From positions 1 through 34,865 of the forward strand of contig JAQBNO010000020.1 in the NCBI GenBank assembly GCA_028288485.1: a stretch of DNA of 34,865 nt, read 5' to 3'. The notes under the pieces were generated by a model, which worked only from the letters and a program-made list of their open reading frames with translations, was not told the DNA's origin and did not search any database. A program made the translations under genes and the position numbers. Shown here in pieces: positions 26,127 to 33,425 of the stretch (position 1 is the stretch's first letter; every line of letters begins with the position of its first letter). This DNA comes from Segetibacter sp. GTDB lineage: Bacteria > Bacteroidota > Bacteroidia > Chitinophagales > Chitinophagaceae.

Positions 26127-26730
26127 CAAGCCGTTCTTCGTAGCAGCGGTGGCAGTCTACCCTGAGTTTGGCGAAGGGGCGCAATCACTTTATCTGCAAA
26201 TCAATCGGCAGCTTTTGCTTTAAGCGAAGTGGCTACTTGTCGTGAACGAAATGTACTTATTGTAAAAACTATAACTGCAACTAAACGTTAACTGTTATAA
26301 AACAGGAGGACTTAATAAAAGAGGAAACATTTTCATAGCACCAGCGGTGCTGGAAGAAGGTGAATTTGATTGCATATGGCTTGGCTTAAAAGTGAAATAA
26401 TATTTTATTTCCGGTAATAACAGGAAACACACGTTAGGATGCTTATTGCTATCTCTTAATGAACATTATCAAACACTATGGTACGGATTGAACACAAACT
26501 ATCTACCCTATTTATCGTTGAAGGCGAACAGCCCCTGTAACTACAGTCCCTGATGTTCTTAATATTTATACGATCAACAAAGTATTTACCCCTACAGCAT
26601 TTAAAAATATTTTTCTACCTTAAATGACATTTATTAGATGCTAAATCAATGTCGTCGACTTAAGGTAGTACGCTGTTGGTGCCCTCAACAGCAGACTTAG
26701 CCAGAGTTGTTCATGTTTTACTTATCATGT

Positions 26731-26769
26731 TTTGTTTTTCTTTTTTTCTTGATAAAAAAGAAAAACAAA
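26731..26769. terminator. Perfect 16-bp hairpin, possible two-way terminator
   Basis: TTTGTTTTTCTTTTTT (26731-26746) is the exact reverse complement of 26754-26769 across a 7-base loop. The stem is almost all A/T, so it is not a classical G/C-rich terminator. Its place between the GHL6-like gene (stop at 27047) and the second SusC would suit insulation. Similar A/T hairpins are common dispersed elements in Bacteroidota. Confidence 0.45.
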
Positions 26770-27002
26770 GATCAAGACTGCATACAAAAGGCTAAAAATT
26801 AGCAGGACAGGCTGAAATGAAATAGTTGCAGCTCGCGAATACTCTCGATCTTCTGCGGGACTTACAGGCAAAGAATATGAACAAGCAACGGTAACATCAT
26901 TTCATCTACCTCGGTAATTTTTATTTTTTGCAATGGTCTCAGCGATTGCTCCGCAATTCCTGACCGTCGAAACAAAAATGCAGGGACAAATTTTTTAAAC
27001 TA

Positions 27003-27026
27003 CACTTTATGGATATCCCTAAAGTG
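27003..27026 (-). terminator. Imperfect palindrome just after the GHL6-like gene
   Basis: CACTTTA (27003-27009) and TAAAGTG (27020-27026) flank TGGATATCCC, itself nearly symmetric, giving a 24-base imperfect palindrome 20 bp past the stop codon. On the minus strand it is followed by TAGTTTAAAAAATTTG. It could be a weak terminator or a binding site. Confidence 0.3.
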
Positions 27027-27046
27027 ATTTTGGATAGGATAAGCAA

Positions 27047-29200
27047 TTAACGATAAAGACAAAGCAACATTTCGAAATCTGCAACCTTTGGAACGATGCA
27101 TTCAACCCACCCATCCGTTTGCTTAAACTGGATTGTTGTGCCTGATCTCAACAGTTTAATTTCTTTTACCGGTTTCAAAGGTTTGAAACGGAGCATTGTA
27201 TTATAAATTGAAACAGGTTCAAGTAATGCAGCACCTATCTGTCCTGAATGGTTCAACATCCCTATCCATTCAAAAGCGCCATTTCGATTTGACAGGCGTG
27301 TCATTTCAATTAAGGGTGAAGCGTCGGTAACAATTGAACTTTCAACTTTTAAAAGGTTTTTAAGAGCAGATGCAAATAGGGCTTTATGTGCGTAATGTCC
27401 TTTAAAATTGTATTGCGAACCTATTTGCCAGGGTATGAAAACCGATTTTCCTTTTCCGAAATTGTTATTGATTATTCCGGGAAAACCTGTTATTTCAGCT
27501 TCTGTATAATAAGCTTTCTCGGGCGGTCCAAACATGGTTGCGGGAAGTAGTTGGAGGTAACCTTTTGCACCAGTACCAACTTTGCATTTTAGAAAGTCGC
27601 CATACATCATCATCAAATCAAAATCTTCAAATTCCTTTTTACCAAGTGCAGATTTATCAGTTGGCGTTACTTTAAGATAAGTCGATTTTGCCTGCTTAAA
27701 AGTTTCATAACCTGGAAGAACGCCAAGCGCTTCCAATCTTATTTTGTTTGTCGGCGTTCCAATTCCATCTTTTGTAGACGTGAAACCTGTAGATAAAATC
27801 TTACCGCCATTTTTTACATAATTATCAATAATGGCTATAAACCTTTCATCCATATCACTCACATCTGCCAGGATAAGGGCCTCATACTCTTCGAGTTTTT
27901 TGGGCGCCCTCGCATTTCCCACGGCGGCAGGTTCCAGCACATCAAACATAGTGTGCTCTTCCGACAACAGTTTTATCAGTCCCTTATATTCGTCTTTTGA
28001 ACCTCTTACAAGTGCAACCTTACTAACAGGCTGAAGGTTAGCAAACAACTTTTCATTGGTCTTATGAAAACGATAAATATCATTCATGATCGGGATAAAC
28101 CGCCTGTCTTCCTGGTTGGCGAGGGTACCTATTACATACACATCGAGTGGCGCACCGTTTAACATATTTTCGAGCACCCAAACCCGTGATATGTTTGGCG
28201 AAGTGGCAATATGGCGATAGCCGATAGCCAAAAAATATTGAAGTAAATTGCTGGGAGTTCTGTCCTTATACGAACCGATAACACGCTTCACATGGTCGGT
28301 AGAAAAATAATTCCATTCATATTCAGCGGTCAGCCACGAACTTGATTCACTTCGGGTAAGATCGACACCTGCATCGGTATAGGTGCAAATAACCAGCTTT
28401 GGATTTTGTTTTTTTATAAAGTTTCCAACTTGCGTAAAAAGCTGTTCTGATGTGGTTTTCCTGAATGCATTATACCTCCTGTAAACCGGGTCGCTCATGT
28501 CTTCTTTTACAGGAAGCGTCATGCCCGTTGAATCATTAAACCGCTTTCTACAATTCGTGCATTGACAAATGCCATGATATACCCCGCTATAATCTGAAGT
28601 GGTATAACCGGGCATATTAAAAAAGATCCCGTCAAGGTCATAATTGTCGATCGTCTCTTTTAAAATGTCGAAAGTGTATTGTTGTTGGTAGCCGCCATTT
28701 ACGCAAGTGTGTACCTGCCCGTTATAATTTACATTTTTATCATCTGTTCCTACATACAGCCACTCAGGCTTTTGTGCCGCCAAAGTTTCGTTGATCTTGC
28801 TTACGTCAAAACGCCCTAAAACCCGAATTCCCTTTGCATGAAGCCTCTTTAATAGCGTACCAACAAGGTCGCCTTTCATAAAAGTATTCTTATAATGAAA
28901 AGGAAGCCTGGTAGGATAGTTAGCCACGATACCTCCAACGTTTAATAACACCACATTTGCCGATGCCGCTTCTATTGACTTCACATATGCATCTACATCC
29001 ATCAGCGCATCTATTTCACGTAAGTTTGTTTGTATTAGCCGGATGGGTGTACGGTTCCACCAGGTGGTATCATAGCGACCGGGATCAATAGCAGGCAACT
29101 GAGCAAAGCTGAACTTGCTTATTAAAAGTGTAGTGATAATACCGAACACGCGGGCGAGGTGTATTTTTCTAAAGGTTCTCTTAGCAGGTCTCATTTTCAT
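27047..29200 (-). CDS. Secreted GHL6/GH42-like putative glycoside hydrolase
   Basis: Predicted exported hydrolase of 717 aa. The N-terminus is a basic Sec signal ending ISKFSFAQ at about 34. Residues 50-400 look like a TIM barrel of the hypothetical glycosyl hydrolase 6 type. LDGIFFNMPG lies at about 189-198, followed by the family-like cysteine motif C-x-C-x-x-C (Cys212, Cys214, Cys217; GICQCTNCRKRF), which could bind a metal. Residues about 395-610 resemble the class-I-amidotransferase-like trimerisation domain of GH42 beta-galactosidases (VALVRGS, EALILADVSDMDERF, NYVKNGGKILSTGF). A small beta domain ends the protein. It is unrelated in sequence to the six GH67-like proteins and stands alone between a 332-bp gap and the 1.1-kb gap. 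An activity on alpha- or beta-galactoside-like linkages is only a guess. Confidence 0.78.
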   Translation of the reverse strand: MKMRPAKRTFRKIHLARVFGIITTLLISKFSFAQLPAIDPGRYDTTWWNRTPIRLIQTNLREIDALMDVDAYVKSIEAASANVVLLNVGGIVANYPTRLPFHYKNTFMKGDLVGTLLKRLHAKGIRVLGRFDVSKINETLAAQKPEWLYVGTDDKNVNYNGQVHTCVNGGYQQQYTFDILKETIDNYDLDGIFFNMPGYTTSDYSGVYHGICQCTNCRKRFNDSTGMTLPVKEDMSDPVYRRYNAFRKTTSEQLFTQVGNFIKKQNPKLVICTYTDAGVDLTRSESSSWLTAEYEWNYFSTDHVKRVIGSYKDRTPSNLLQYFLAIGYRHIATSPNISRVWVLENMLNGAPLDVYVIGTLANQEDRRFIPIMNDIYRFHKTNEKLFANLQPVSKVALVRGSKDEYKGLIKLLSEEHTMFDVLEPAAVGNARAPKKLEEYEALILADVSDMDERFIAIIDNYVKNGGKILSTGFTSTKDGIGTPTNKIRLEALGVLPGYETFKQAKSTYLKVTPTDKSALGKKEFEDFDLMMMYGDFLKCKVGTGAKGYLQLLPATMFGPPEKAYYTEAEITGFPGIINNNFGKGKSVFIPWQIGSQYNFKGHYAHKALFASALKNLLKVESSIVTDASPLIEMTRLSNRNGAFEWIGMLNHSGQIGAALLEPVSIYNTMLRFKPLKPVKEIKLLRSGTTIQFKQTDGWVECIVPKVADFEMLLCLYR

Positions 29201-29252
29201 ATGCCAACAATTATTAAAGCTTTAACCAGTTTTCAATTAATATTTACGCAAG

Positions 29253-29312
29253 TGTTTTTATGAGCCAGGCGATATTACTACTACGATTCATCGTTGCGTC
29301 GCACACTTGTAC
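29253..29312 (-). repeat. Dispersed 60-bp repeat, left arm of an inverted pair
   Basis: On the minus strand it begins GTACAAG-T-GTGCGACGCAACGATG and ends CCTGGCTCATAAAAACAC. It is the best preserved copy, and its end almost matches copy B at 6076-6136. It lies about 50 bp upstream of the GHL6-like start codon. Confidence 0.75.
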
Positions 29313-29432
29313 GGTTTATTTTTTATTGAACCACTAAGGCTGGAAGCACACAAAGGAGCACGAAGGCTTCGTGAAACTTATGGTCTTCCCTGGTGTCTTA
29401 CTGGTTCTAACACGCCGAATAGTTCGATTCCA

Positions 29433-29496
29433 GTACAAGGGTGCGACGCAAGCAAAGCTTAATAGCAGTAAAAAAGTCCGGCTCCCAAAAAATAAC
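29433..29496 (+). repeat. Dispersed 60-bp repeat, right arm of an inverted pair
   Basis: Begins GTACAAG-G-GTGCGACGCAAGC and ends GTCCGGCTCCCAAAAAATAA. It has drifted in the middle but keeps both ends. It faces the copy at 29253-29312. Confidence 0.65.
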
Positions 29497-29532
29497 AAAC
29501 TCGAGAAGCACCCTCTAATTGCAGACTTTTTA

Positions 29533-31839
29533 TCAATCTCTGAAAGGCTTTTCGGTTGTATTTTTTGTTTGGTATTTAATCGTGCCTGGTTTCCAATTTC
29601 TTGCTATAGTAATGTCTGCCTCTACTTTCTTAATCAGTTCAGGAATATTTACAAAACCAACACGGTTATAAAGAGCCGGTTTATATTGAGAATCGTACAC
29701 TTTGGCATATTGTGCCCAATGCTTCTTTGCTTCCTGGAGGAAGGCTATTGCCTTGCTGCGATCGCTTTCGTTGGAAAACTGGTCGAACAACGCAAGACTA
29801 CATGCAGCTTTCATTTTTGCTGCGTAGTAATTGCCAATATGAGCAAATGCTTCAATATCACCGAGGGTTTGATCAAGCTCGGTAAATGAACCGACCTTGC
29901 GCGCCGGTAAAGCTTTTAAACCCGACAAAGCCTCTGCAGAAAGACGGGTAAGTGTATCGGCGACAGCCATTGGAGATTGAAGAGAATCAGTCTTTCCTTC
30001 ATGGTGGTATTTAGCCCAGAGATAAATATTCCGGATATTGCTACCCGGCATGGGCTCGCGTTCGATATAATCTGCTACGGTAAAAAAGCCCTTATGTGTA
30101 GGGTGACTTATATTGGCCTCAGGAAACCATTTCAAATCAATATCGCCCCAAACATAACGGGTGATCCATGGAAAGATCATCGACGCCGATGACCAGGGTT
30201 TGTACAATTTCTTAACATCTATTGCCGGTAGCCGGGTTTGCAGGGTTTTTATAAAGATGTCATCAGGGATATTGGGGTTATAACTTAACCGCCCCCAAAG
30301 CATGAACGAATACCACTGTTTTTGCATAACCAACTGATGCTCCGGGCCTCTTGTGAGGTAGTCGCGGCCCCAGTTATAACCGTCGGGTCCCATATAATAA
30401 CCGGCGATTTTTTCCGGTTCGGGAATATCCTTAATAAACTGGCGGGCGAAGTTGTTATTGGCCCAGCGAAAACTATAAATATCGTCGTTCCTGACCGTTA
30501 ACCAGCTTTTGGTTTGTTGAGAAAGCAAAGGCATGGCCGCATCAACAAATGGTGGATTTGTAATGGAGTACATGTGTGCAATCGCATACTTCAGGCTCAG
30601 ATCAAAAGGACCGGCATATTCGCGAAAGGCATCTTTAATTTCACTAAGGGAAGTCTGGTGAAAGCGATGAATAAGGCGGAAGTTGCGTTTAGGTTCTTGT
30701 TTAAGTGCATCGCGAATACCTTCTCCGTAGGTGCGCCATAACCATTTTTCGTTTGCATATTCGCCTGTTGATTTTCTATTCATCGCCTCCCCTGCTGTTA
30801 TGCCGATTCCGGCAAGAAGAGGGTAAGTGTGCACCATTTCACGAACTGCAGCACGAAAATAACTAATGGTGGTATCGTTATCCTGCCTGTTTGTAATGCC
30901 ATGTTTGCCTTCGGCGCCATTGGTAAAAATATTCCAGGTAAACACATACACTTCAACCCCGCGGTCGTTAGCCATTTGCATAACTTCTTTCCAGAAAGCG
31001 ATCTTCTCGTCGATGGTTATCTTCTTAACGACTTCAACATTCTGGAGAAGGTGTGGACGAACAAAGTTTACTCCCTGGTGGCTGTAACTGTCGTCAAATT
31101 TTTCTTTTGTGCGCCAAACATCGTTTAAAGCAACTTCAGGAAATTCAGGAATTTTAACCATAGAAGGGAAAGGATGAAGGCTCCACAAGCTTAAAACGTT
31201 GTACCTGTTTTTAGCCATTTCATCTAAATAGGTTTCCCAAAATTCCTTTTCCCAAACGTTTGGGATATTTTGTTGAGCGGCGTCACTCGGATCAGTATAA
31301 CTCGGTGTTCTTAAATCGAGTGGTATATTAAATTTTATTCCTCTCCGGTCGAGGTAAGGTTTGTTGTCGGAGTTAGCGATCGAATTAATTGTTTGCAATC
31401 GAAATGCCTCCGCAATATCCAAACTTCCATACATTGCGCCGGTTTTATCACCTGCTAAAACATAAATATTTTTTTTGTCGCCATTGTTTTTTACCCTGAT
31501 AGCATAACACTGCCAGCCCAGGTTTTCAGGCATTTTCAAATTCTCATCGTTCGCAGTTTTAACGGATGTTGCAGAGTCTGAAATGATCCTGATAACCATT
31601 TCATCGTTCGCCTTACTATTTAAAAAAGAGGAACCGGTTACTATATATTTTTTTTCAGTAGCGGCTTTCCTGATTTCGTTGCTGGCGTACATCAATTGAT
31701 TTTGGGTAGCAGTAATTTGAATGTTTACCTTTTTTTGCTGCTGAATGTTTGGCTTTTTTTGTTGTGCAAAAGTTTGCTCGAGGCTTGCTGTTGAAACAAC
31801 CAATAGCAGTATTAATAATTTCAAAATTTTTATTTTCAT
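29533..31839 (-). CDS. Secreted GH67-like glycoside hydrolase, 768 aa, divergent member
   Basis: Exported hydrolase-like protein, most distant of the small subgroup. The ATG at 31839 is preferred to an upstream in-frame start at 31977 because it opens a Sec signal (MKIKILKLLILLLVVSTAS, cleavage near FAQ-Q at 26). A Lys/Gln-rich linker (27-38) precedes the N-terminal domain with LAGDKTGAMYGSLDIAEAF. The barrel has RRGIKFNIPLDLR, LSLWSLHPFPSMVK, TWNIFTNG and GIGITAGEAMN (Glu351). It differs from the other three at two conserved spots: Asn-Asp-Asp (451-453) in place of Asn-Glu-Asp, and GPDGYNWGRDY (Asp486) in place of GSE-Y-IPAKDY. An extra loop of about 30 residues lies at 240-275. It is a lone gene upstream of the GHL6-like gene and ends 332 bp before it. 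Confidence 0.8.
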   Translation of the reverse strand: MKIKILKLLILLLVVSTASLEQTFAQQKKPNIQQQKKVNIQITATQNQLMYASNEIRKAATEKKYIVTGSSFLNSKANDEMVIRIISDSATSVKTANDENLKMPENLGWQCYAIRVKNNGDKKNIYVLAGDKTGAMYGSLDIAEAFRLQTINSIANSDNKPYLDRRGIKFNIPLDLRTPSYTDPSDAAQQNIPNVWEKEFWETYLDEMAKNRYNVLSLWSLHPFPSMVKIPEFPEVALNDVWRTKEKFDDSYSHQGVNFVRPHLLQNVEVVKKITIDEKIAFWKEVMQMANDRGVEVYVFTWNIFTNGAEGKHGITNRQDNDTTISYFRAAVREMVHTYPLLAGIGITAGEAMNRKSTGEYANEKWLWRTYGEGIRDALKQEPKRNFRLIHRFHQTSLSEIKDAFREYAGPFDLSLKYAIAHMYSITNPPFVDAAMPLLSQQTKSWLTVRNDDIYSFRWANNNFARQFIKDIPEPEKIAGYYMGPDGYNWGRDYLTRGPEHQLVMQKQWYSFMLWGRLSYNPNIPDDIFIKTLQTRLPAIDVKKLYKPWSSASMIFPWITRYVWGDIDLKWFPEANISHPTHKGFFTVADYIEREPMPGSNIRNIYLWAKYHHEGKTDSLQSPMAVADTLTRLSAEALSGLKALPARKVGSFTELDQTLGDIEAFAHIGNYYAAKMKAACSLALFDQFSNESDRSKAIAFLQEAKKHWAQYAKVYDSQYKPALYNRVGFVNIPELIKKVEADITIARNWKPGTIKYQTKNTTEKPFRD

Positions 31840-32190
31840 ATAGTTGCAGTTGTTATGGAAGTTTATAAATCGTATAATGCCTAAGTTTTTTATCAGTACT
31901 TTATTCTCAATTAGCTTTACCAACTTTATGTCAAAATCCCACGCGCTTTGGCTTCGTCGTTGCGAGGAACGAAGCAATCTGGTCTATACATTTCGTCCGC
32001 TCCTATTTTAAGCGGATTGGTTCATCGTTCCTCCTGCCAATGACAGTTGTTTTTGTCATTCCGACGTAGGAGGAATCCCACTCGCATTAGGAGATTCCTC
32101 GTACCTCGGAATGACAAAGGGCATGTCATTTCATTAAACTTCTCCCAGGACCGGAAATTAACCACTCGCAATGACGACATTATTGGATAT
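31840..32190. other. 351-bp gap with repeat elements
   Basis: No gene supported. It contains a TTGCGAGGAACGAAGCAATC segment (about 31960-31979), a type of dispersed intergenic sequence often seen in Bacteroidota, and a long inverted repeat at 32054-32116. It divides the PUL from the glycerate genes. Confidence 0.65.
32054..32116. repeat. 63-bp inverted repeat
   Basis: TGTCATTCCGA (32054-32064) is the exact complement of TCGGAATGACA (32106-32116), and an inner GAGGAATC / GATTCCTC pair extends the stem around the loop CCACTCGCATTAGGA. Such GTCATTCC...GGAATGAC elements occur as dispersed repeats in Bacteroidota. Here it could also stop transcription coming from the glycerate kinase gene. Confidence 0.75.
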
Positions 32191-33327
32191 TTATCTTTGA
32201 TGTATCGCTAACAAATTCCCCAACTCACCTGATGTTCGGGTCAGGTTGGCAGCAGTACAGGCCAATGCAGCTGGCAAGTCAAGCGGTTGATGGCCTATTG
32301 GCAGTAAAATATCAAAATACTTTTGCAACTTTTCATTTCTCTCCAAAGGCACCTTGCCTGCCAACCCTACTACCGGTATTCCTTTCAGCTTTGCCTTATA
32401 GGCCACACCAAATGGCCCCTTGCCCTGTAACGTTTGTTCGTCAATGCTGCCTTCACCCGTTATCACCAGGTCAGTTTTTTCTAAAGCTTTACCGAAACCG
32501 GTAAGTTCAAGAAAATGGTCTATTCCATTTGCTAACCGGGCATCCAGGAAAGCATATAACCCTGCGGCGGCACCTCCGGCAGTACCACCATATTTGATAG
32601 CCGACATTTCTTTACTTGTTTGTTTCATGGCAACTGTTGAAAGTTTTGCCAGGGCTGCATCCAATTTCAGTACGTCTGCAGGTGATGCTCCTTTTTGAGG
32701 TCCAAACATGGCAGCCGAACCTTGTTGACCCAATAGTAAATTGTCGACATCGCACAGAACAATTACTTCAGATTCTTTTATTCTTTCATCCACCGCCGAA
32801 ACATCAACCGAAGCGAGTTCAGTAAGACTTGCAGGCAGGTTTTGTAGTTCATTACCGGCTGAATCAAGGAAACGAATACCTAGTGCTTTCAACATTCCGC
32901 TACCACCGTCGACCGTGGCTGAGCCACCCATCCCGATTATTATTTTACGTGCTCCTTTATCAAGGGCTATTTTTATTTGTTCGCCTGTTCCGTATGAAGT
33001 TGCCAATAAAGGATCCAATTCAGCAGCTTGCAATAAGCGTAAGCCTGATGCATCGGCCATTTCTATGACTGCCGTTTTACCTTCATCTATTAAACCAAAT
33101 GAGGCAGTGATTTTTCTTCCCAAAGGATCGTTCACTTCTGCATTTACCAATTCTCCGTTGCACTTTTTTATGATCAGTTCGCCGGTACCATCTCCTCCAT
33201 CACCTATGGGGAAGCATTCGCAGGTGCAGTCGAGTTTGCTTAACATCAGTCCTTCCATAATGGCTGATGCTGCTTCTTCAGCATTTAGACCATGTTTGAA
33301 AGCATTTGGAGATATGAGGATATGCAT
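32191..33327 (-). CDS. garK: Glycerate 2-kinase (GarK/GlxK family)
   Basis: Cytoplasmic enzyme that phosphorylates D-glycerate with ATP, giving 2-phosphoglycerate in this family. The 378-aa protein has the usual family length and shows the conserved SPNAFKHGLNAEEAA start, IGDGGDGTGE at 41-50, a GMGGSATVDGGSGMLKALG segment near 132-150, and GEGSIDEQTLQGKGPFGVA near 290-310. The ATG at 33327 (MHILISPNAF) is the natural start. It lies 98 bp downstream of the tartronate semialdehyde reductase gene, whose product is its substrate, so the two form a pathway pair. Whether it serves the neighbouring PUL is inference. The symbol follows the E. coli garK/glxK family. Confidence 0.93.
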   Translation of the reverse strand: MHILISPNAFKHGLNAEEAASAIMEGLMLSKLDCTCECFPIGDGGDGTGELIIKKCNGELVNAEVNDPLGRKITASFGLIDEGKTAVIEMADASGLRLLQAAELDPLLATSYGTGEQIKIALDKGARKIIIGMGGSATVDGGSGMLKALGIRFLDSAGNELQNLPASLTELASVDVSAVDERIKESEVIVLCDVDNLLLGQQGSAAMFGPQKGASPADVLKLDAALAKLSTVAMKQTSKEMSAIKYGGTAGGAAAGLYAFLDARLANGIDHFLELTGFGKALEKTDLVITGEGSIDEQTLQGKGPFGVAYKAKLKGIPVVGLAGKVPLERNEKLQKYFDILLPIGHQPLDLPAALACTAANLTRTSGELGNLLAIHQR

Positions 33328-33340
33328 TGTGGTGAATGGG

Positions 33341-33412
33341 CAATGGTGAAAGGGGTGAGACGTGAAACGTAAAACGTGAAATGAAAACGTGAGACATTAG
33401 ACGTGAAATAAA
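33341..33412. repeat. Short irregular ACGTGAAA-type repeats
   Basis: The 98-bp gap between the reductase and kinase genes contains several near copies of ACGTGAAA or ACGTGAGA at irregular spacing (GACGTGAAACGT, AACGTGAAATG, AACGTGAGAC, GACGTGAAAT). It looks like simple intergenic repeat, with no clear regulatory meaning. Confidence 0.5.
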
Positions 33413-33425
33413 AACAAAACCTGAA

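Larger units (their letters stand above)
25926..27046. other. 1.1-kb region without a supported gene
   Basis: No open frame of note and no recognisable RNA gene. It holds a repeat-like segment at 26103-26126, a CCCTGAG/TTCGCC-type segment at about 26160-26190, a small AGCACC/GGTGCT hairpin near 26339-26353, a GCTGTTG/CAACAGC hairpin near 26670-26690, a perfect 16-bp hairpin at 26731-26769, and an imperfect palindrome at 27003-27026. The promoter of the second SusC should be within the last few hundred bases before 25925, but no clear consensus was found. Confidence 0.6.
29201..29532. other. 332-bp gap with an inverted pair of repeats
   Basis: No gene supported. Two opposed copies of the 60-bp repeat (29253-29312 and 29433-29496) enclose a 120-bp spacer. 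The spacer has its own imperfect inverted repeat, GAACCACTAAG near 29325 and CTTACTGGTTC near 29398 (10 of 11 bases pair). Confidence 0.7.

Noticed and set aside
25926-27046. Small RNA or tRNA gene in the long gap
   Set aside because: No cloverleaf, no conserved RNA motif and no clear promoter-terminator pair; only scattered hairpins are visible.
29371-29889. Plus-strand 172-codon frame
   Set aside because: Mostly antisense to the 768-aa hydrolase gene and begins within a repeat; no domain or export signal seen.
32741-33349. Plus-strand 202-codon frame
   Set aside because: Antisense to glycerate kinase; Ser/Pro-rich composition typical of a shadow frame.
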